The notes under the pieces were generated by a model. The model was given only the letters and a program-made list of their open reading frames with translations, was not told the DNA's origin and made no database searches. A stretch of 64,000 bases of DNA from Pseudomonadota bacterium (GTDB taxonomy: Bacteria > Pseudomonadota > Gammaproteobacteria > Steroidobacterales > Steroidobacteraceae). Location of the stretch: positions 310,001 to 374,000 of the forward strand of contig JAFEFN010000013.1 of NCBI GenBank assembly GCA_018240525.1, read 5' to 3'. A program made the translations under genes and the position numbers. Positions 9,061 to 19,777 of the stretch are shown here, piece by piece. Position 1 is the stretch's first letter. Each line of letters begins with the position of its first letter.

Positions 9061-11748
9061 TCAGGTCGACCGCGCCGAATTGCCGGGACCGACGGCGGGT
9101 GACGGCGGGGTCTTTCTTGGCTCCGGGGGACTGGGATTCTCCGGAGCGGGTGCCGCAATGATGGCAGGTGCGGGGTTTATACCTGTTGCTCCTGCAGGCA
9201 CGCCGCTGGCGACAGCCGCCCCGGGCTGCTCGGCTGGTGCTGTCGACCCCGAGCCGAGCGCAACAGGATTCACCTGGGGATCCTTCCTGCCGCTCCCCAC
9301 TTGCCGGCCTTCCGGGCCCGGATGCACGAGGGGCGCCTCGATCGCCGCGACGCTGACCACGCCAGGATCGTCGCGGAGCTTCACATATAGCTCACCTTTC
9401 TCGGGTCGTGGCACCGGGAGGATGGAGCCGGTAAAGCCATCCGGGACCGCGGCCCAGGCGCCGAAATGGGCATCAGCGGATACCGACTCAAGCAGGAAGA
9501 GATTCGTGCCCGAGAGCTGGCAGGGCTGGTCGCCACTCTCAGGGCAACTCAGCGCCTGGAGTTGTGGCAAGCGCACTAGTTTGGCGAGTTGCTGCCAGTC
9601 TCCTGCGACTCCGTGACTCACGATCCGAAAGCGCAACGGCCCAAACGTCGACGGCCCGAAGGCTTTGGCGGGATCGAGCCGCGCTACCGCGATCTTGGCA
9701 TCCTGCAAGGTCAGGGAGCCGTTGCTCAGGGTGAGTTGCGTCGCGGTGGCATCATCGAGCGTTGCCACTTCGATGCTATCGTCCCTCGTGAAACTGGACG
9801 GCGACTGTGCGTGCAGAGCGAAGGTGAGCTGCGCGTCCTGTGGCAACTCGTCACTATCTCCCAGTCGGATGCTGGCGGGTAAGGAAAGCGCGAGGCTCTT
9901 GCCGATCAACGTGACGCGCGGGCGAGCCTCTTCTAGCGTTGCTCGCACATTGAGAGTCCGACCGTCTTTAAGCGTGACGCGTGCCTTCGCGCCATCGCCT
10001 GACTTAAGGATGAGGGCTGTCCCGGGTGCCTCGCGTGCCACCAGCATTAGCTCATCCTTTCCCTGGATGCTCGAGAGCGTTTCGGGCCTGAAGTCGATGC
10101 CATTCAGGACGAGGCCTGCAACCTCATCCAGCCGGCTCCCGCGTAGCACGCCGCGGTCATCGCCCGAGTGAACCACAAAGGCATCGAGGTGCCCGGCTTC
10201 GGCGTAGGTATGTAGCGTGAGCCGCTGCGGCTGAGCGCTGCCGTATTGGCTGATGAGCAGAGTCACCGCGCCTGCGCTCGCATTCTCGAGAGGGAGCCTG
10301 GCCTCCACCTGCTCGGTCTTGGTGAGCTTCCAATCCACCTTGAGCTCACGGCCGTCCGAGTTGGCTAGCTTGAGGTCGCTCACGCAATGCGGACTGCCGC
10401 TGACGAGGTGCACCGTGTCTTCTCTGCCGACCACGAGCGCTTCCTCCTCACCCGGAGCGAGGGTCCAGCTCTGCGCACGGGTGTCGACAAAGTTGAAGCC
10501 CGGTCCACTATAGCTCGCGAAGCCCCAGCTGCCCTGCAGCGAACCGCGTACTCTCTCTCCCAGCACCACATTGCTCAAGGCCGAGGTGTCGATGACGAGG
10601 CCCCCTTGGGCAGGATCCGGCGTGGCAGGTAGATCAATATGGGTGGCGCCAGGACCCGGGACCCTAAGGGTCAGGTGATGTGCGAAAGAGCCCGCGAACA
10701 TGAGCGGTGCCCCCTCGATGGCGAGCACCAGCGGCTCCTTGCGTATGCAGTAAACCTGTTGGGCGTCGACAGCGTGCAGCTCCGGAAATTGCGGGTCCTC
10801 TACAGCGGGCAAGGCTGCTACCAATACGGATTTTGGATCGTGGAACGACGGCGGCGCGTTCAAGGTGAGCGCGAGCTCGCGCCCTCGTGGTACGGCGAGC
10901 GCCGGGATGTATTGGTATTTGGCGGTGTGGAAGGAATCGAAGAGGCGCGCGATATCCAGCAATGAGCCGATGAACGGCCCGTAGTAACCGGACTTGAGTT
11001 GCGGCGTATTGCCCGCCTCCATCGCCAGATCGCTTGCTGGACCCGAGGTGAGGACTTGGGTGACGGATTCACCCGCTCCATCGGCCATGATCAATGCGTT
11101 CCGTCCCTGCATGAGACATGCCGCCTGCAACGTCGGGGGCTTCTCGAGGCACTGTGCGTCCACCCTGATTGCGAGGCTCCGCGACAGCAACGGAGCTGCC
11201 TCCTTCAGGCGCACCGGATCCGAGTCCCCGAGGCGGCGGATCTCCTTCAGATAGGACTGCAGCCGCAAGTGCTCCGCGGCCGCCTGATTGAGGTCCTGCG
11301 ATGTGCGCACGAACACCCCGGGCCGACCACGTACGGCGTTCACCAGCGTCTTGAAATCCCCGCCGGTCTGCGGTGCCAGGAATACCAGCACTTCGCGAGC
11401 CTCCGGGGGCACCGTCAGCCTCACACCCTCTTTGGAGCAGCTCCCAGTCCAGGTATCACAGCGGCTGAACCAGCTTGCGGGCGGCGGCGCCGTAGAACCG
11501 CGCAGAAATGCCACCACCATCAGGTAGTGGACGGCTTCACCGTCGCTCAGTGCGGCCTTTAACCATACGCGGTCTCCGGTGGCGAGCTCTGGCACCTGAG
11601 AGATCGGCAAAGTGACCGCTCCGCGGGTGACCTCCACGTCCAACGTCGGGCCGGCGAGGTCGAATGCCACGGGATCGGCCAACGCCGCCCCGGATGCGAA
11701 GAATGCGATGGCCGCCGCCAGCTTCAAGCCGTCAAAGATCGTGCACAT
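9061..11748 (-). CDS. Large exported protein of unknown function
   Basis: 895 residues with a clear signal peptide: a hydrophobic core around residues 8-22 and an Ala-Leu-Ala cleavage site near 24. I do not recognise a family. The body is rich in beta-strand patterns, with repeated segments of alternating Leu/Val and polar residues between about 430 and 780, suggesting Ig-like or beta-sandwich modules. Residues 130-330 look more helical and contain paired cysteines. The last 80 residues are a low-complexity Pro/Ala/Gly tail. It is transcribed away from the OmpA-like lipoprotein, with a 129-base shared control region, and is followed by the TetR gene. An envelope location is likely; anything beyond that would be a guess. 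Confidence 0.8.
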   Translation of the reverse strand: MCTIFDGLKLAAAIAFFASGAALADPVAFDLAGPTLDVEVTRGAVTLPISQVPELATGDRVWLKAALSDGEAVHYLMVVAFLRGSTAPPPASWFSRCDTWTGSCSKEGVRLTVPPEAREVLVFLAPQTGGDFKTLVNAVRGRPGVFVRTSQDLNQAAAEHLRLQSYLKEIRRLGDSDPVRLKEAAPLLSRSLAIRVDAQCLEKPPTLQAACLMQGRNALIMADGAGESVTQVLTSGPASDLAMEAGNTPQLKSGYYGPFIGSLLDIARLFDSFHTAKYQYIPALAVPRGRELALTLNAPPSFHDPKSVLVAALPAVEDPQFPELHAVDAQQVYCIRKEPLVLAIEGAPLMFAGSFAHHLTLRVPGPGATHIDLPATPDPAQGGLVIDTSALSNVVLGERVRGSLQGSWGFASYSGPGFNFVDTRAQSWTLAPGEEEALVVGREDTVHLVSGSPHCVSDLKLANSDGRELKVDWKLTKTEQVEARLPLENASAGAVTLLISQYGSAQPQRLTLHTYAEAGHLDAFVVHSGDDRGVLRGSRLDEVAGLVLNGIDFRPETLSSIQGKDELMLVAREAPGTALILKSGDGAKARVTLKDGRTLNVRATLEEARPRVTLIGKSLALSLPASIRLGDSDELPQDAQLTFALHAQSPSSFTRDDSIEVATLDDATATQLTLSNGSLTLQDAKIAVARLDPAKAFGPSTFGPLRFRIVSHGVAGDWQQLAKLVRLPQLQALSCPESGDQPCQLSGTNLFLLESVSADAHFGAWAAVPDGFTGSILPVPRPEKGELYVKLRDDPGVVSVAAIEAPLVHPGPEGRQVGSGRKDPQVNPVALGSGSTAPAEQPGAAVASGVPAGATGINPAPAIIAAPAPENPSPPEPRKTPPSPAVGPGNSARST

Positions 11749-11799
11749 TACTAAAGCTTAATCTGAGAACCGTATGTGGGCGCGCGAGGTAGTGCGCAC

Positions 11800-11828
11800 T
11801 TTACGCTACACCGTGTCGCGTATATAGT
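11800..11828 (+). promoter_or_regulatory. Predicted sigma70 promoter of the OmpA-like lipoprotein
   Basis: TTTACG at 11800-11805 and TATAGT at 11823-11828 are separated by exactly 17 bases. They lie 50 bases before the lipoprotein start, in the divergent gap. Transcription would begin near 11835. Confidence 0.5.
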
Positions 11829-11877
11829 CAGCCGCACCGAGCGCCGTACGGCCCGGCGCCATTGGAGGAGAACGCCG

Positions 11878-12492
11878 ATGAGATCCATCCCTCTGATCCC
11901 CGCCTTTATCGCGACACTAGTACTCGGCCTGCTTGCGGGATGCAGCAAACTTTCTTTGGGTACCGGAAAGGCAGCCGCACCTCCGGCGAGTGCCACCGCA
12001 AAAGCCGACGCGTCCGCACCGATGAAAGCGCAGCCAACCCCCAACCCCGATGAACGCTTGGCGCTCACGCTCGAACATCTCGGCGCCAAGAAAGGATCGC
12101 GCGGGGAAACTCTGACCCTCGGCAACGATGATTTCACGAGCAATCACTCGAAGCTTCAGGCCCCCACCGCGGACCAGCTCAAGCAGATCGTGACGGCGCT
12201 AAAGGATTACCCCCACGCGGATGTCATCGTGATCGGTTACACGGATAATCGTGGCGGCCAACAGCGCGACGAGCGCATTTCGCTCAAGCAGGCCGACGTG
12301 GTGAAGCAGGCGCTGGTCACTGACGGGATGGATGCGAGCCGCATCCGTGCGCAAGGTCTTGGACAGGCCGACCCGATCGGCGACAACGCCACCAAGGCCG
12401 GACGCGAGGAGAACCGTCGGGTCGAACTGGTGTTCTCGACTGCCGAGGGCAAATTGGCCGCGACGAAGGATCAGAGCAGTAAGACAGGCTGA
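11878..12492 (+). CDS. OmpA-family peptidoglycan-binding lipoprotein
   Basis: 204 residues, starting at the ATG at 11878 behind GGAGGAG. The lipobox LLAGC puts the lipid anchor on Cys22. A Pro/Ala linker follows to about residue 60, then an OmpA C-terminal domain (about 75-190) with the typical elements VIVIGYTDNRG, NRR and VELVFS. Such proteins tie the outer membrane to peptidoglycan, like Pal or YiaD. The start of the domain (LGNDDFTSNHSKL) departs from the usual F..G...L pattern. It stands alone with its own predicted promoter. Confidence 0.85.
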   Translation: MRSIPLIPAFIATLVLGLLAGCSKLSLGTGKAAAPPASATAKADASAPMKAQPTPNPDERLALTLEHLGAKKGSRGETLTLGNDDFTSNHSKLQAPTADQLKQIVTALKDYPHADVIVIGYTDNRGGQQRDERISLKQADVVKQALVTDGMDASRIRAQGLGQADPIGDNATKAGREENRRVELVFSTAEGKLAATKDQSSKTG

Positions 12493-12500
12493 AGGTGGCG

Positions 12501-12721
12501 TGACCCGCACGGCGCTTGGCGATTCACCAACGACGTGTAGTCATCTGGTCGAGAAGCTCCTGAGGCGTGGCCACGTCCGCAAGGCCAGGGCAACTAAGGA
12601 CCAGCGGCGCGTCGGCCTGGCACTTTCCAAGCGCGACACCAGGGCCTTGAAGAGCGCTCGGGGACCTAGCCGGCGGCGGGCAAGCCGCTCGCCGACCTCT
12701 GAACACTTGGGGCAGCGATGA
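12501..12721 (+). pseudogene. MarR-like winged-helix fragment
   Basis: A 73-codon frame from GTG 12501 encodes a segment like the recognition helix and wing of a MarR regulator: SPTTCSHLVEKLLRRGHV followed by DQRRVGLALSKRDTRAL. The N-terminal dimerisation helices and most of the C-terminus are missing, so I read it as the remnant of a regulator. The frame ends in an ATGA overlap with the monooxygenase start and has AAGGTGG before the GTG, so a short protein could still be made and couple translation to the next gene. Confidence 0.4.
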
Positions 12722-13908
12722 GAAACGGCAGGATCCTCATCTCGGGAGCGGGCATCGCTGGCCCCTGTCTCGCATACTGGCTGCAGCGCTTCGGCTTCGA
12801 GCCCGTGCTCATCGAACGGGCCCCCGCCTTGCGGACCGGCGGCTACATCATTGACTTCTGGGGCCTTGGCTTCGACGTCGCTGAGAAGATGGGGCTGGTG
12901 CCTGCCCTGCGGCGCGATAGCTGCCAGATCGATGATGTCCGTATCGTCGACGTCAAAGGCCGCAAGACCGGAGGCTTCAGCGTTCGTGCCTTTTCGGCCC
13001 TCGCGAAGGGCCGGTACCTGAGCATTCTGCGCAGCGATCTTTCAAGACTGATCTTTGCATGCCTCGGTCGACGGACCCGCACGATGTTCGGCGACACGAT
13101 CACGGGAATTTACCAAGACGCCACGGGCGTCGATGTGACATTCCAGGCCGCCCCCCCGGAACGCTTCGATCTGGTTATTGGCGCCGGTGGCCTGCACTCT
13201 CCGGTTCGCCGCCTGGTCTTTGGGCCACGCGAATGGTTTGAGAAATATCTCGGCTACTACATTGCTTCCTTCAGCGTCGAGAACTACCCGCGGCGGGACG
13301 CTCATACCTACGTAACCTACTCCGCACCGGGACTGCAGGTATCGCGCTATTCATTGCGTGACGGGCGCACCGTATTTCTGCTGGCTTTTGCCTCCGCAGC
13401 GAGGCTGCCACTGCCTGCGCACGATCTCACGGCGCAAAAGGATGCCCTGAGGCGGTCGTTTCGATGGGCAGGATGGGAGTGCAGGGAGATTCTCGACGCT
13501 CTTGACGGCTGTGAGGAATTGTATTTCGACTCGGTGAGCCAGATCCGGATGCAGTCGTGGCAGGAGGGACGCATCGCTCTTGTCGGCGATGCCTGCTTCT
13601 GCCCTTCGTTGCTGGCGGGTCAGGGCTCAGCGCTCGCGATGGCCGCTGCCTATATCCTTGCCGGTGAGCTCGCCCGTACAGACGGCGACTATCGTTTGGC
13701 GTTTCCCGCCTACGAGCACTTGCTGCAGCCGCTACTGGTCCGCAAACAACGCGCTGCCGAGAGCTTCGCGCGTTCCTTCGTCCCGCAGACGGAACTCGGC
13801 ATCCTGATGCGAAACTCGGTGACACGGCTCATGGCCTTTGCGCCTTTTGCGCGGCTCTTTATGGGCCGGTTTCTGCGGGATCCGCTAACGCTACCGAATT
13901 ACCCGTAA
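12718..13908 (+). CDS. FAD-dependent monooxygenase (PHBH/TetX-like class A)
   Basis: 396-residue flavoprotein of the class A hydroxylase fold. The dinucleotide motif GAGIAGPCLAYWL is at about residues 10-22. The segment RSDLSRLI near 101 and the second FAD motif VGDACFCPSLLAGQGSALAMAAA near 289-311 are both present. It should hydroxylate a small substrate with NAD(P)H and oxygen. The substrate cannot be told; relatives include TetX, PhzS and many annotated FAD-binding monooxygenases. The neighbouring MarR-like fragment suggests the gene once had a dedicated regulator. Confidence 0.85.
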   Translation: MRNGRILISGAGIAGPCLAYWLQRFGFEPVLIERAPALRTGGYIIDFWGLGFDVAEKMGLVPALRRDSCQIDDVRIVDVKGRKTGGFSVRAFSALAKGRYLSILRSDLSRLIFACLGRRTRTMFGDTITGIYQDATGVDVTFQAAPPERFDLVIGAGGLHSPVRRLVFGPREWFEKYLGYYIASFSVENYPRRDAHTYVTYSAPGLQVSRYSLRDGRTVFLLAFASAARLPLPAHDLTAQKDALRRSFRWAGWECREILDALDGCEELYFDSVSQIRMQSWQEGRIALVGDACFCPSLLAGQGSALAMAAAYILAGELARTDGDYRLAFPAYEHLLQPLLVRKQRAAESFARSFVPQTELGILMRNSVTRLMAFAPFARLFMGRFLRDPLTLPNYP

Positions 13909-14074
13909 AGGAGGCGGCACTAGGCCCCATTGAGCAGCCACCGAGGTCCGAGGCCATCCCGCGACGCGGTAACGTCGTGTGAGCGTCTTTAGCTCCGCGT
14001 CAGCTCCGCGCAACCGACAAACTCCGGCCACCAGTCAGTTCTGTCCGTTCTTGTTCATGCGCGTGTCTCCCCGC

Positions 14075-14097
14075 GTGACGGTCACGTTGACTGTCAC
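14075..14097. promoter_or_regulatory. Paired small palindromes upstream of the DUF1254 gene
   Basis: GTGACGGTCAC (14075-14085) is a perfect palindrome about one central base. TGACTGTCA (14088-14096) repeats the same TGAC/GTCA half-sites about 12 bases on. They sit 50-70 bases before the DUF1254 gene, where an operator would be expected. They may simply be chance in GC-rich DNA. Confidence 0.3.
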
Positions 14098-14147
14098 CGC
14101 CGCGCCAGTGATGATTCGACGGACGTCGCAGACCTTGGAGGGTACGC

Positions 14148-15164
14148 ATGAAATCATCGCTTGCCACGATCGTTACCGTACTGTTCATGAGCATCGCCCG
14201 CGCCGAGACCGCCGTGCCGGTGACCGTCGACAAATTCACCCGTGCCGAGACCGACAACTACCTTGTGCTGAACGCCAAGGATGCCGGCGGTACGGGGAAG
14301 CTCAAGCACAATCGCGAGCCGGCGGACATCGACAACCAGACCGTCATCCGCCTCAACCGCGACACGCTGTATTCGTTTGCGGTCCTGGACCTGGCCGCCG
14401 GACCGGCCACGGTGTCGCTGCCCGATGCCGGCAAGCGTTTCATGTCCCTGATGGTGATCAACGAGGACCATTACGTGCCGTTCGTGGCTTACCACCACGA
14501 GCCACTCACGCTCACCGAACAGAACGTTGGAACGCGCTACGCAGTGATCGCCGTTCGGACACTGGTCAACTCCAACGACCCGAAGGACCTCGACGCCGTC
14601 CACGCGCTGCAGGACGGCATCAAACTGTCCCAGAAATCCCCCGGCAAGCTGGAGGTACCGAACTGGGACCAGGCGAGCCTGCGCGACATCCGCAACGCCC
14701 TGCTGGGGCTCGCCAAGTACAACTCCAGCTTCGCCCACGCCTTTGGGCGCAAGGGCGAGGTGGATCCGATCAAGCACCTGATCGCGACGGCAGCCGGCTG
14801 GGGCGGCAATCCGGACAAGGATGCCACCTACGACAGCGCCGAGCCGCCGAAGAATGACGGCAAGACGGTTTACCGGCTGACCGTGCCGGCGAACGTGCCG
14901 GTCGATGCCTTCTGGTCGATCAGCCTCTACAACGCCAAGGGCTACTTCGAGAAGAATCCCTACAACGCGTACTCGGTCAACGACATCACCGGCCGGAAGA
15001 ACGCCGACGGGTCGATGACGATCCAGTTCGGCGGCTGCGACGGCAAGATCCCCAACTGTCTCCCGACCATGCCCGGTTGGAACTACACCGTCCGCATGTA
15101 TCGCCCGCGCGCCGAGATCCTCAGCGGCAAGTGGAAGTTCCCGAAACTTCAGCCGGTCACCTGA
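14148..15164 (+). CDS. Exported DUF1254/DUF1214-type protein
   Basis: 338 residues, start at ATG 14148 behind a strong GGAGGGT. The N-terminus is a short signal peptide ending near Ala19 (SIARAETAV). The body matches the DUF1254 plus DUF1214 arrangement: NRDTLYSFAVLDLAAGP with SLPDAGKRFMSLMVIN near residues 66-105, and AFWSISLYNAKGYFEKNPYNAYSVND with the terminal NWLP-like element NWNYTVRMYRPR variant near the end. The family is periplasmic or membrane-associated and widespread; its activity is unknown. It is the last gene of the lower-GC stretch before folD. Confidence 0.8.
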   Translation: MKSSLATIVTVLFMSIARAETAVPVTVDKFTRAETDNYLVLNAKDAGGTGKLKHNREPADIDNQTVIRLNRDTLYSFAVLDLAAGPATVSLPDAGKRFMSLMVINEDHYVPFVAYHHEPLTLTEQNVGTRYAVIAVRTLVNSNDPKDLDAVHALQDGIKLSQKSPGKLEVPNWDQASLRDIRNALLGLAKYNSSFAHAFGRKGEVDPIKHLIATAAGWGGNPDKDATYDSAEPPKNDGKTVYRLTVPANVPVDAFWSISLYNAKGYFEKNPYNAYSVNDITGRKNADGSMTIQFGGCDGKIPNCLPTMPGWNYTVRMYRPRAEILSGKWKFPKLQPVT

Positions 15165-15298
15165 TTCCTTGGGCTTGCGCGCCGCCGGGTGCGCTGCGTT
15201 GCTGTGCCTGGGCGATATGCCGGTGACGCATGCAGGCTGGCGTGCCCTGGCCGGCGTGCGAGAATGCGCGCCCATTTTCCCCAGACGACGAACACCGC

Positions 15299-16164
15299 AT
15301 GAGCGCACGGCTGATCGATGGCAAGGCCCTCGCCCGCGAGGTCAAGGCCGGCGTGCGCGGCACGATCGAAGCGATGGTGGCGCGCGGCGAGCGACGCCCG
15401 GGCCTTGCCGTGGTCAAGGTCGGCGAGGATCCCGCCTCAGCGGTCTACGTGCGCAACAAGCGCCTGGCGTGCGAGGACGTGGGCATCCACTCCTTCGCCC
15501 ACGACCTGTCCGAATCCACCAGCGAGGCGCAGCTGCTGGGACTCATCGATGAGCTGAACCGCGACGACCAGGTCGACGGCATCCTGGTCCAGCTGCCCCT
15601 GCCGAATGCCATCACCAAGACCGCGGTCATCGAGCGGATCGACCCGGTGAAGGACGTCGACGGCTTCCACCCCTACAACATCGGCCGGCTCGCCCAGCGC
15701 ATCCCGCTGATGCGTCCCTGCACGCCCTACGGCGTTATCCGCCTTCTGGAGCACATCGGTGCGCCCTTCAAGGGCCAGAACGCGGTGGTGGTCGGCGCCT
15801 CCAACATCGTCGGCCGCCCGATGTCACTCGAGCTCCTGCTGACCGGTGCGACGGCAACGGTGTGCCACCGCTTCACGGCGGACCTCGAAGTGCACGTGAG
15901 CCGCGCCGACATCCTGATCGTTGCCGCGGGCAAGCCCGGACTGATCCCGGGCCACTGGGTGCGCCCGGGCTCGATCGTCATCGACGTCGGCATGAACCGG
16001 CACGCGGATGGGCACCTGGTGGGCGACGTCGACTTCGAGGTCGCCCGTTCGCGCGCCGGCTGGATCACCCCGGTCCCGGGCGGCGTGGGACCGATGACGG
16101 TCGCCATGCTCATGCACAACACGCTGCAGGCCACGCAGCGCCGCCGCCAGGCAAGGGCAGCCGG

Positions 16165-16168
<4 letters not shown>
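15299..16168 (+). CDS. folD: Bifunctional methylenetetrahydrofolate dehydrogenase/cyclohydrolase
   Basis: 289 residues, start at ATG 15299. It interconverts 5,10-methylene-, methenyl- and 10-formyl-tetrahydrofolate with NADP, feeding purine and formyl-Met synthesis. The signatures [14 protein letters not shown], the active-site lysine region, [10 protein letters not shown] and the NADP motif [14 protein letters not shown] are all present, as is the C-terminal [21 protein letters not shown] box lies at 15260-15265, about 35 bases before the start, and is likely its -10. Its TAG stop overlaps the opposing cysS stop in a shared CTAG. Confidence 0.97.
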
Positions 16169-17570
<1,402 letters not shown>

Positions 17571-17574
<4 letters not shown>

Positions 17575-19001
17575 GCGAAGCGCGCCAGTCGTTCGCAGGC
17601 CTTGCCGGCGGGCATCGCCTTCAGCAGCGGCGCCAGCTCCGGCCCGTGTGCAAGCCCGGTGAGGGCCACGCGCAGGGGCATGTAGAGCTCCGCGCCCTTG
17701 CGGCCCGTTGCGGCGCGCACCGCACCGGCGATCGCCGGAAGGTCCGCACCCTCGCGTGCCGCGGCCGCCGCGGCCGCGAAGTAGCCGCTGCCGGCGCTGC
17801 GCACCACCGCCTCGGCGGCAGGCTCGAGCGCCGGCGGGCCGCCGAACACGATCTCGACCCAGGGCCGCGCATCGGAGGGCAGGACCAGGTTCGGCCGCAT
17901 CGCGATCACGAAGGCGCTGGCCTCCCGTTCCGAGAGTCCTGGGGGCAGTACGGGCGCGAGCCAGGCGCGCGCCGCTTCGGTCGATAGATGGTGCACGGTG
18001 TCCTTCTGCCAGACGTGGAGCTGCTGTTCGTCGAAGCGCGAGGGGGCGCGGCCGAGGTGTTGCGGGTCGAAGCCGCGCGCCATCTCCTCCAGGGTGAGCA
18101 GCCCATGCAGCGCGCTGGAATGCCCGAGCCTGAACAGATGGTTGGTGAGCGCCGCGGGCAGGTAGCCGCGCTCGCGATACTCGCGCACGCTCACCGCGCC
18201 GTGCCGCTTCGAGAGCGGCGCCCCGTCGGCGCCGACGATGAGCGAGACGTGACCGTAGCGGGGGGCCGGCAGGCCGAGGGCTTCGAGGATGAGCAGCTGC
18301 CGCGGGGTGTTGGTGAGGTGGTCCTCGCCGCGCAGCACGCGGGTGACGCCCATCCCGGCATCGTCGACCGCGTTGGAGAAGAAGAACGCCGCCGAGCCGT
18401 CCGCGCGGCGGATGACGAAATCGCCGATGTCGTCGGTGAGCGCACCCTGGGGCCCGTGGACGAAGTCCACGAACTCCACCCGGGTGCCGCGCGGCACGCG
18501 GAAGCGCCACGTGGGCTTGGGCCCCTCGGCCTCGCGCCGGGCGCGCTCGGCACCGGACAGGGTACTGCAGGTGCCGGCGTAGCGCGGCGGCCGGCCGGCG
18601 CTCAGCTGCGCGCGCCGCGATGCTTCCAGCTCGAGCGGCGTGCAGTAGCAGGGATAGACCTTGTCCTCGCGCACGAGCCGCGCGAAGTACTGCTCGTACA
18701 GGGCGGCGCGCCCGGACTGGCGGTACGGCCCGCGCGCATCCTCGCGGTCGGGACCGGCGTCCCACTCGATGCCGAGCCAGCGCAGCTCGTCCATGAGCGC
18801 ACGGGTATAGCTCTCCTGGCTGCGCTCCCGGTCGGTATCCTCCACACGCAGCAGGAAGCGCCCGCCCGCGTGGCGCGCCAGCAGCAGGTTGAAGAGCGCC
18901 GTGCGGGCATTCCCCAGGTGCAGCTCCCCGCTCGGGCTCGGGGCAAAGCGGGTCACCACGGGGCGCGTGTCGCCCACGGCGGCAGGTGCGGTCGGGTCCA
19001 T
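17571..19001 (-). CDS. gltX: Glutamyl-tRNA synthetase
   Basis: 476 residues. Charges tRNA-Glu. The ATP signature is [21 protein letters not shown], with HLGN in place of HIGH as is normal for this family, and the second is [10 protein letters not shown]. The cysteine cluster around residues 118-144 (CYCTP) may be a zinc site. The start at ATG 19001 has no strong ribosome site. Because some gammaproteobacteria carry two GluRS-like genes, whether it charges tRNA-Glu only or also misacylates another tRNA cannot be seen. Confidence 0.95.
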
Positions 19002-19054
19002 GACGCCATGTTACGGGAAACACGCCAATCGCAACAAAGCAGCCGCGGCGCCGC

Positions 19055-19063
19055 TGCTATAAA
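19055..19063 (+). promoter_or_regulatory. Extended -10 promoter element of the cyclophilin/lpxH operon
   Basis: TGC followed by TATAAA at 19058-19063 is an extended -10 box, 36 bases before the cyclophilin start, in the 97-base divergent gap with gltX. No good -35 is seen, as expected for this promoter type. Confidence 0.5.
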
Positions 19064-19098
19064 CTCCGCCGGCCGCGCCCGCCATCCACGGAGGATCG

Positions 19099-19773
19099 AT
19101 GCAATCCAAGTCCCGCGCCCGCTCAACCGCCCTGCTCCCGGCCGCCGTGCTGCTGGGCCTGGCGCTGCTGTGCGGCAGGCCCGCCCCGGCGGCCGAGCCG
19201 CCCACCCAGGTCAAGGTCACCACCAACATGGGCGAGTTCATCATCGAGGTGCGCAGCGACCGGGCGCCGGCGACCGCGGCGAACTTCCTGCGCTACGTGC
19301 GCGAGGGGTTCTACACCAACACCCTGATCCACCGCGCGGTGTCCAACTTCGTCATCCAGGGCGGCGGCTACGATGCCACCACCTCGAAGCTCAAGCCGAC
19401 CCATGAGAACGTCTTCAACGAGTCCGGCAACGGGCTGCAGAACAAGCGCGGCGCGGTCGGGCTCGCCCGTGCCGAGCAGCCGCACTCGGGCAATGCCCAG
19501 TTCTACGTCGACCTCGCCGACAACCCGGACCTGGACCCGGTGCCCACGCGCTGGGGCTACACCGTGTTCGGGCGCGTCGTCCAGGGGATGGACGTGATCG
19601 AGCGCATCGGCGAAACGCCCACCGGCTCGGTCGGTGAATTCAAGCAGGACGCCCCACTCAAGCCGGTCGTCATCACGAAGGTGGAGATCCTGGGTGCCGC
19701 CGCGGCCGCCGCCCCACAGGCGCCGACGCCGGTGGTCCCGACGCGCCCGGACAACATCCTCTCGCCCAAGTAG
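19099..19773 (+). CDS. Periplasmic cyclophilin-type peptidyl-prolyl isomerase
   Basis: 224 residues. A signal peptide (hydrophobic core about 12-26, cleavage near AAEPP at 34) sends it to the periplasm, as with PpiA. The cyclophilin core follows with IHRAVSNFVIQGGGYD, GNAQFYVDLADN and YTVFGRVVQGMDVI, including the active-site Arg and Phe. A 30-residue Ala/Pro tail extends past the domain. It lies four bases before lpxH, so both are probably on one mRNA from the extended -10 at 19058. Confidence 0.93.
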   Translation: MQSKSRARSTALLPAAVLLGLALLCGRPAPAAEPPTQVKVTTNMGEFIIEVRSDRAPATAANFLRYVREGFYTNTLIHRAVSNFVIQGGGYDATTSKLKPTHENVFNESGNGLQNKRGAVGLARAEQPHSGNAQFYVDLADNPDLDPVPTRWGYTVFGRVVQGMDVIERIGETPTGSVGEFKQDAPLKPVVITKVEILGAAAAAAPQAPTPVVPTRPDNILSPK

Positions 19774-19777
19774 GCCC

